Source: Pseudomonas sp. GM78
GTDB lineage: Bacteria; Pseudomonadota; Gammaproteobacteria; Pseudomonadales; Pseudomonadaceae
NCBI RefSeq assembly: GCF_000282475.1
Contig: NZ_AKJF01000108.1
Coordinates: 1-48,627 of the forward strand
Length of the DNA stretch: 48,627 nucleotides
Direction: 5' to 3'
The notes below the pieces were generated by a model. It saw only the letters and a list, made by a program, of their open reading frames with translations. It was not told the DNA's origin and made no database searches. Positions 45,270-48,627 of this stretch are shown here, one piece after another; the first letter of the stretch is position 1, and the number at the start of each line of letters is the position of its first letter. The translations under genes were made by a program, and so were the position numbers.

Positions 45270-45719
45270 TCCCGGCAGTTGGGTGAATGGGGATTTGCCC
45301 TACGCCAGCGTGCGACTTTACCGACTTCTTTCCTGAACGATCTCCCGCAAACTGGCGCGCGCGTTTGTGGTTGTGCTGCTGTCCGCGAAATTTCTGGGCA
45401 AGATCTTCGGAAGTTTCCTTCAAGTTGTAGTGGTTTGCGTGAACTGTCGAGAAGTGAAATACGTCGATAGTCTTTGGCGGCCACTGCAAAACAGGGGCAG
45501 GGCGTAGGAACCCTTGGACTTCAACGTGCATCACCGCTGGCGTTTGATTGCGGCACTTTATCGTGCGAGTGATCGTCCGCGGCGGCTGTGTGCGGGACAC
45601 GTTTCGACGTGGCTGAGTTGAAGTGCCTCAGTTTCCTACTCCCGCGCACGGCTGCCACCCAAGCCCGTAGGAAAGGCCGTTGGCAGCTTCAAGTCAGCAC
45701 TTAAAAGGTCTATCAAAAA
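45270..45719. other. 450-bp region with no recognised gene
   Basis: A minus-strand open frame (45259-45600, 113 codons) has no family resemblance I recognise, and no ribosome site stands out, so it is not called. I see no tRNA or strong hairpin. The strip marks the left edge of the accessory region. Confidence 0.4.
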
Positions 45720-46046
45720 ATGACGACGGTAACCCCCGATCCGCCCTATGAAAAACCAACTTCCCACCCCAACAACCGCTTCATGGCCCTCACCAGCAAC
45801 TGCAACGACATTCCCACCTTGTTCGTGGATACCCACGCGCCACTCGACATTTTGACCGATGCTGCCGGCTACCGATTCCGCGCGGTTACCCAGGTGCTTG
45901 AGAATCTGTCCATGCGTGGAACGATCGAATGTGAATCCTTCATCCTCAGCGACTTTGCCTTGCTGTGCGCCATCCCGCTTCGCGATGGCTGTGATGTGCT
46001 GGATGTGATTGGGCGGCGGTTGCGGGCTCAGTCGGCGGCGGATTAG
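45720..46046 (+). CDS. DUF3077-like small protein
   Basis: The 108-residue product is similar in layout to Pseudomonas DUF3077 proteins: an N-terminal polar tail, then 'LFVDTHAPLDILTDAAGYRFRAVTQVLENLS', then 'ECESFILSDFALLCAIPLRDGCDVLDVIGRRL'. Such small proteins occur in multiple copies in Pseudomonas accessory regions and have no known role. The ATG at 45720 has AAAAGG 11 bases upstream, not a strong site. Confidence 0.6.
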   Translation: MTTVTPDPPYEKPTSHPNNRFMALTSNCNDIPTLFVDTHAPLDILTDAAGYRFRAVTQVLENLSMRGTIECESFILSDFALLCAIPLRDGCDVLDVIGRRLRAQSAAD

Positions 46047-46435
46047 CTCAGAGATTTGCAGTGTTTGAGCTGGCCTCTTCGAGGGCAAGCCATGCTCCTA
46101 CAGGGTTAAGAGTCTTTTGCAATTATTACATTCGGCACAAAACCCTTTAGGAGCGTGCGGGCGGCGATCCGACTTGCCCGCGAAGGCATCCTTCCCAATC
46201 ACCGCTGCCCCATCAACTGGGTATTTGCACTGACTTGACCACCTATTTGCAATCGACCTGATCGCCATTTGCATCGGATATGACCGGCACGCTTCGTAAC
46301 CATGACCGGCAGAGAACGGCCAGAAGCGGTCAATCACTACTGCCGCACTGGTGACGATTACTGGCGAGTCTAGAATCACTGATTGCTTCAGCGCCTTTAC
46401 GCAAGGCGGATCGACCTTTTCACCAGAAGTGAGGA
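46047..46435. other. Non-coding accessory strip with iteron-like repeats
   Basis: No gene is supported in these 389 bp. They contain the triple direct repeat listed separately (46222-46288). A GGAGCGTGCGGGCGG stretch near 46150 is also present. Confidence 0.5.
46222..46288. repeat. Three imperfect 22-23 bp direct repeats
   Basis: Units at 46222-46243, 46244-46266 and 46267-46288 each begin (T)ATTTGCA, continue with a GAC/GGA-rich middle and end in TGACC or TGATC plus GCC/GGC. They abut with no spacer, so they are phased by two helical turns, like iterons or a protein-binding array. No replication gene or obvious target gene is adjacent. Confidence 0.5.
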
Positions 46436-47020
46436 CTATTCTTCGACGTTGCCTTGAACCTTCTCGAATAACAGACCACGAATTTCCAATTTACCCTGCT
46501 TTTTCCACTGGATCCGTGCAGGTTGGCGGCCTGGAGTTTCCTCGCCGAATAAAGAGATCCATGCATTTCGAAAGCTCTTATACGTCACGCCATTGACCGT
46601 GCATTGGGGGCTGTCCAGGCGTGCTTCCCGCACCTCCGGAATGTCCCAGCCATTCATTCTTGATGGAACCTTGATGTGGCCTTCCATATCGCACACCTCA
46701 TAGCCTTCACCCAACGGTGACTCGAGCGCAGCAAGGAGGAGATTGCTCACCAAACGAAAGTATCCGATACGAAAGCATTCTGTACGGCCATCAATAATGC
46801 GACTAGCCCCCTTACCGCGTGCGCTTGGTAGAGAGCGTAGGATCAGCAGTTCAAGGTGGCGCGCGGCTTCGATACTCGGGAGCTTGTAAAGCGTACCATC
46901 AGCGACCACGAAATCTTGACGTGTATGCTTGTGGAGACGGTTGGTGGGCACTGTACTAATCCCGACTTTAAACACATCACCGCGACTGTGAACGAGCAAG
47001 TAAAGATACCCATGGGACAT
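46436..47020 (-). CDS. GIY-YIG/MUG113-like protein with modular DNA-binding-like C-terminus
   Basis: The 194-residue product is read from the ATG at 47020 (GGAG eight bases upstream; an in-frame longer version from 47203 exists). Residues 3-70 resemble the GIY-YIG-type T5orf172/MUG113 fold: 'GYLYLLVHSRGDVFKVGIS' (YLY and KVG strand pair), Arg in 'PTNRLHKH', Glu in 'ARHLELLILRSL'. The C-terminus ('CTVNGVTYKSFRNAWISLFG', 'ARIQWKKQGKLEIRGLLFEKV') resembles a repeat module in phage and plasmid proteins. A DNA-directed role is likely, but the nuclease activity is unproven. The base composition is visibly more AT-rich than the core genes. Confidence 0.6.
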   Translation of the reverse strand: MSHGYLYLLVHSRGDVFKVGISTVPTNRLHKHTRQDFVVADGTLYKLPSIEAARHLELLILRSLPSARGKGASRIIDGRTECFRIGYFRLVSNLLLAALESPLGEGYEVCDMEGHIKVPSRMNGWDIPEVREARLDSPQCTVNGVTYKSFRNAWISLFGEETPGRQPARIQWKKQGKLEIRGLLFEKVQGNVEE

Positions 47021-47223
47021 GTTCATGACTCCAGTGAAAACGACATAGTCGCGTTCATTATGTCTCACGAGGTAAGTGCCACAGCCCGCGAGATAGATCC
47101 GATTCGTCGTAAGCCATTCGACATGCACGCTGCTAGCGGCCAGAAGCAGGAAATACAATTGGGCCTGCTTGCCGCTCATTGCGAGCAGGCTGAAGACTGG
47201 CAAGGAAGAAACTAGTTGCTGGC

Positions 47224-47991
47224 TTACGCCCGCATGACCTTGTTCCAGTCGATCTCATGACCGGCAGCTTCAAGTTCACGGCCTAAGGCTTGCTTCCAGC
47301 TATTACTTTCCATGGACTCCCACACCACACCGGCGAAATCGCTGGGGATCTCCACGGCGCCGCGTTTCAACGCGCACACTTTGTCGCGTCCCAGGCGCCC
47401 GAGGAAATAGCCCAGTTCGAGCAAGACATTCTGCCGCGCTCGCGGCTCGGGAATTCCACCCTTGGTGCAACCCTGGTCATCGGGCGTCAACAGCACAACG
47501 GCAAAACCCACCTCGCCATGCGCTTCGACTTTCTCCATGACCGTGCGGCCCTGGTTGGCTTGCTCGTGCAAAATGATGGACTGAAAACCAAGCCGTTCAA
47601 GGAAGCGAGCAACCATTTCTCGCGCACCTTCGTCGTGTCCGTGCACGATAAAGACCTTACGAGATAGCGGTGGCTGACCTTTGTCAGCAGCATCCGGACT
47701 TTCTGGCTTGGCTTCGTGCTCATGGTCAGCAAGGTCTTCTCTTAGGGTCCGCTGCGCCTCCCCAAGCATACTCATCGATTGCAGAATATTTTTCTGTGTA
47801 CCTTCTACGTAGTGGTGCCTTTGCGGGTAATTATCTGTCCAAACGCCTGGGGAAAAGTGCAGCTGTGCCGCAGATGAAAAACGGTAATACACCGATGTAT
47901 TCTCACCAAAGCATCGCACTAATGTGTCTTCGATTGAAGTTGAAAGGGCCACCGGAAAAGCGGAAAAGGGGACAAGCGGAAAAGGGGACAA
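47224..47991 (-). CDS. TIR-like (PF10137-type) protein with truncated 5' end
   Basis: The frame codes for up to 255 residues from TTG 47991, but only residues 15 onward look native. Residues 18-75 ('STSIEDTLVRCFGEN', 'QRHHYVEGTQKNILQSM') match the helical region that precedes the TIR in predicted nucleotide-binding TIR-like proteins. The TIR-like domain spans residues 111-245: 'KVFIVHGHDEGAREMVARF', 'GRTVMEKVEAHG', 'FAVVLLTPDD', 'RARQNVLLELGYFLGRLGR' with the candidate NAD-glycohydrolase Glu192, and 'GVVWESMES'. The N-terminus is replaced by repeat-derived codons, so the gene is probably a truncated remnant. Such proteins are known as NAD-depleting effectors in phage defence; defence here is inference. 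Confidence 0.65.
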   Translation of the reverse strand: MSPFPLVPFSAFPVALSTSIEDTLVRCFGENTSVYYRFSSAAQLHFSPGVWTDNYPQRHHYVEGTQKNILQSMSMLGEAQRTLREDLADHEHEAKPESPDAADKGQPPLSRKVFIVHGHDEGAREMVARFLERLGFQSIILHEQANQGRTVMEKVEAHGEVGFAVVLLTPDDQGCTKGGIPEPRARQNVLLELGYFLGRLGRDKVCALKRGAVEIPSDFAGVVWESMESNSWKQALGRELEAAGHEIDWNKVMRA

Positions 47992-48180
47992 GCGGAAAAG
48001 AGCGGAAAAGGGGACGGATTTATTTTTCGGAAAAGGGGACGGATTTATTTTTGGAAAAGGGGACGGATTTATTTTTCAGAAAGGGAAGGAAAAATCGGGA
48101 AAAATAAATCCGTCCCCTTTTTCGCTGTCCCTTTTTCGCTTTTTCGGTCTCCCCTTTTTCGGTCCCCTTTTTCGCTTTAA
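47956..48180. repeat. Array of GGGGACGGATTTATTT repeats (REP/RAYT-flank type)
   Basis: Three direct copies of GGAAAAGGGGACGGATTT(A)TTTTT lie at 48004-48027, 48029-48052 and 48053-48076. One inverted copy lies at 48100-48122 (AAATAAATCCGTCCCC), with shorter GGAAAAGGGGACAAGC units on the left and TTTTCGGTCCCC units on the right. I recall such sequences flanking REP-associated tyrosine transposase genes. They separate the truncated TIR gene from a VOC fragment, with no transposase left. Confidence 0.7.
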
Positions 48181-48291
48181 AGAGCAAGCGCTACGATTAG
48201 CCGTGAAGTTTTCTCTTTTCCAGGTGGGCGCCGATTCCACTTCATCGACCCAGATGGCTATGAGCTAGCCGTGTGGTCGACCTCTCCTTGA
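48181..48291 (+). pseudogene. VOC/glyoxalase-like gene, 3' fragment
   Basis: Read from 48181, 36 codons end at TGA (48289-48291) and contain 'EVFSFPGGRRFHFIDPDGYELAVWS'. This is the terminal strand of vicinal-oxygen-chelate proteins, where the Glu in GYELAVW is a metal ligand position. No start codon or N-terminal part exists, because the repeat array replaces them. The VOC family includes glyoxalase I and resistance proteins; the full gene cannot be identified further. Confidence 0.6.
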
Positions 48292-48344
48292 TTTATACCA
48301 AAAAGGGGAAGGAAAAATGAATCCTCCCCGCTTTTTCTCCTGTT
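48292..48344. repeat. Right-hand GGGGAAGG/CCTCCCC inverted remnant
   Basis: AAAAAGGGGAAGGAAAAAT faces CCTCCCCGCTTTTTC, a short remnant resembling the repeat array, just after the VOC fragment. Confidence 0.4.
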
Positions 48345-48366
48345 CTGACTTTTAAGTCAGCTTTTT
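48345..48366 (+). terminator. Weak terminator-like hairpin before modA
   Basis: CTGACTT TT AAGTCAG followed by CTTTTT forms a short hairpin with a T run; it is modest in strength. Confidence 0.5.
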
Positions 48367-48384
48367 GCTGGCAAGGTTATGCCT

Positions 48385-48412
48385 GTCGCTGTATATTAAT
48401 TTATACAGCGAC
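48385..48412. promoter_or_regulatory. Perfect 11-bp palindrome upstream of modA, ModE-box-like
   Basis: GTCGCTGTATA (48385-48395) and TATACAGCGAC (48402-48412) are exact complements with a six-base spacer. The CGCT(G)TATA...TATA(C)AGCG arrangement resembles the E. coli ModE operator that represses molybdate uptake genes when molybdate is plentiful. It lies 80 bp before modA. It may be the modA operator. Confidence 0.65.
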
Positions 48413-48491
48413 TTTGAGATGCTTTCCCGCGGCTCTGCGGCGGCTAGCGAATTCAAATCTCAGCGCTTTATAAAAAAAACAGGAGCGGTCC

Positions 48492-48627
48492 ATGATTCAT
48501 CGCGTTTCTCACCTAATGGTTGCAGTGCTGGCTGGCACTGTCATTTCCAATGCTTCTGCGGATGAGGTTCAAGTAGCTGTTGCTGCCAATTTCACCGCGC
48601 CTATTCAGGCCATCGCCGCCGATTTCG
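48492..48627 (+). CDS. modA: Molybdate ABC transporter substrate-binding protein, 5' part
   Basis: The gene runs off the window after 45 codons. The ATG has AGGAG six bases upstream. Residues 1-23 are a signal peptide ('HLMVAVLAGTVISNASA'), after which 'EVQVAVAANFTAPIQAIAADF' is the first strand-helix of ModA. ModA binds molybdate or tungstate in the periplasm and delivers it to the ModBC transporter. The upstream palindrome fits ModE control. Confidence 0.9.
   Translation, partial: MIHRVSHLMVAVLAGTVISNASADEVQVAVAANFTAPIQAIAADF

Noticed and set aside
45259-45600. 113-codon minus-strand frame after the Sel1-like gene
   Set aside because: No ribosome site or recognised family; composition looks like random reading of non-coding DNA.
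46222-46288. CRISPR-like repeats
   Set aside because: The three units abut without unique spacers and are too divergent for a CRISPR array.
46098-46379. 93-codon minus-strand frame overlapping the iteron-like repeats
   Set aside because: It spans the direct repeats and lacks a ribosome site, so the frame is better explained as chance.
48004-48122. CRISPR array
   Set aside because: Repeats of about 24 bp abut each other with zero to one base between units, so there are no spacers and no cas genes.

Overview
The window is a stretch of chromosome from a Pseudomonas of the fluorescens type. Evidence for this: high-GC coding sequence, 'GTAGGAGCGAGC' and 'GGAGCTGCCGCAGGC' class REP pairs between genes, the complete NAGGN osmoprotectant operon, an RdgC/FKBP/BASS neighbourhood, and a fumC-bolA-trhO-ABC-GGDEF/EAL run that I recall in the same order in P. 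aeruginosa (PA0854-PA0862). The species assignment is inference from memory of these families; no search was run.

Left part (1-10 kb): the 3' end of etfA; a periplasmic solute-binding protein; a pair of overlapping lipoprotein genes (DUF4398 and OmpA-like); a MocR-type regulator with a palindrome upstream; small envelope or unknown proteins; a YkgJ zinc/iron-cluster type protein; a START-domain protein; a large LTA-synthase-like membrane sulfatase-fold transferase; a tiny DUF3309 membrane peptide; an SDR; a YnfA membrane protein; a divergent CsrA paralogue; YheU.

Middle (10-38.5 kb): the NAGGN operon on the minus strand (asnO, ngg, M42 peptidase); a 1608-residue LRR/NEL ubiquitin-ligase-like putative effector; mnmC; polyphosphate:AMP phosphotransferase; a thiolase; a DMT exporter; fumC; a DUF2059 protein and bolA; trhO, a DsbA-like protein and an ABC exporter in tight succession; an RbdA-like c-di-GMP protein; a TenA-like protein; a guanidinium exporter (sugE/gdx) behind a convincing guanidine-II riboswitch; a BASS transporter; rdgC.

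Right part (38.6-48.6 kb): two near-identical tRNA-Val/tRNA-Asp transcription units 369 bp apart; a membrane-anchored catalase-like protein coupled to a di-haem cytochrome; an FKBP isomerase; two facing DnaA boxes before a YkvA/DUF1232 gene; a small overlapping cluster (Phd/XRE-like, unknown, Sel1-like); then an accessory strip (about 45.3-48.3 kb). The strip holds a DUF3077 gene, an iteron-like triple repeat, a GIY-YIG-like gene, a TIR-like gene with a lost 5' end, a 'GGGGACGGATTTATTT' repeat array and the 3' remnant of a VOC gene. The window ends in modA, preceded by a perfect palindrome resembling a ModE operator.

The best candidates for unusual biology are the NEL effector, the TIR-like/GIY-YIG strip with its repeat scar, the guanidine riboswitch, and the unexplained iteron-like and DnaA-box sites.
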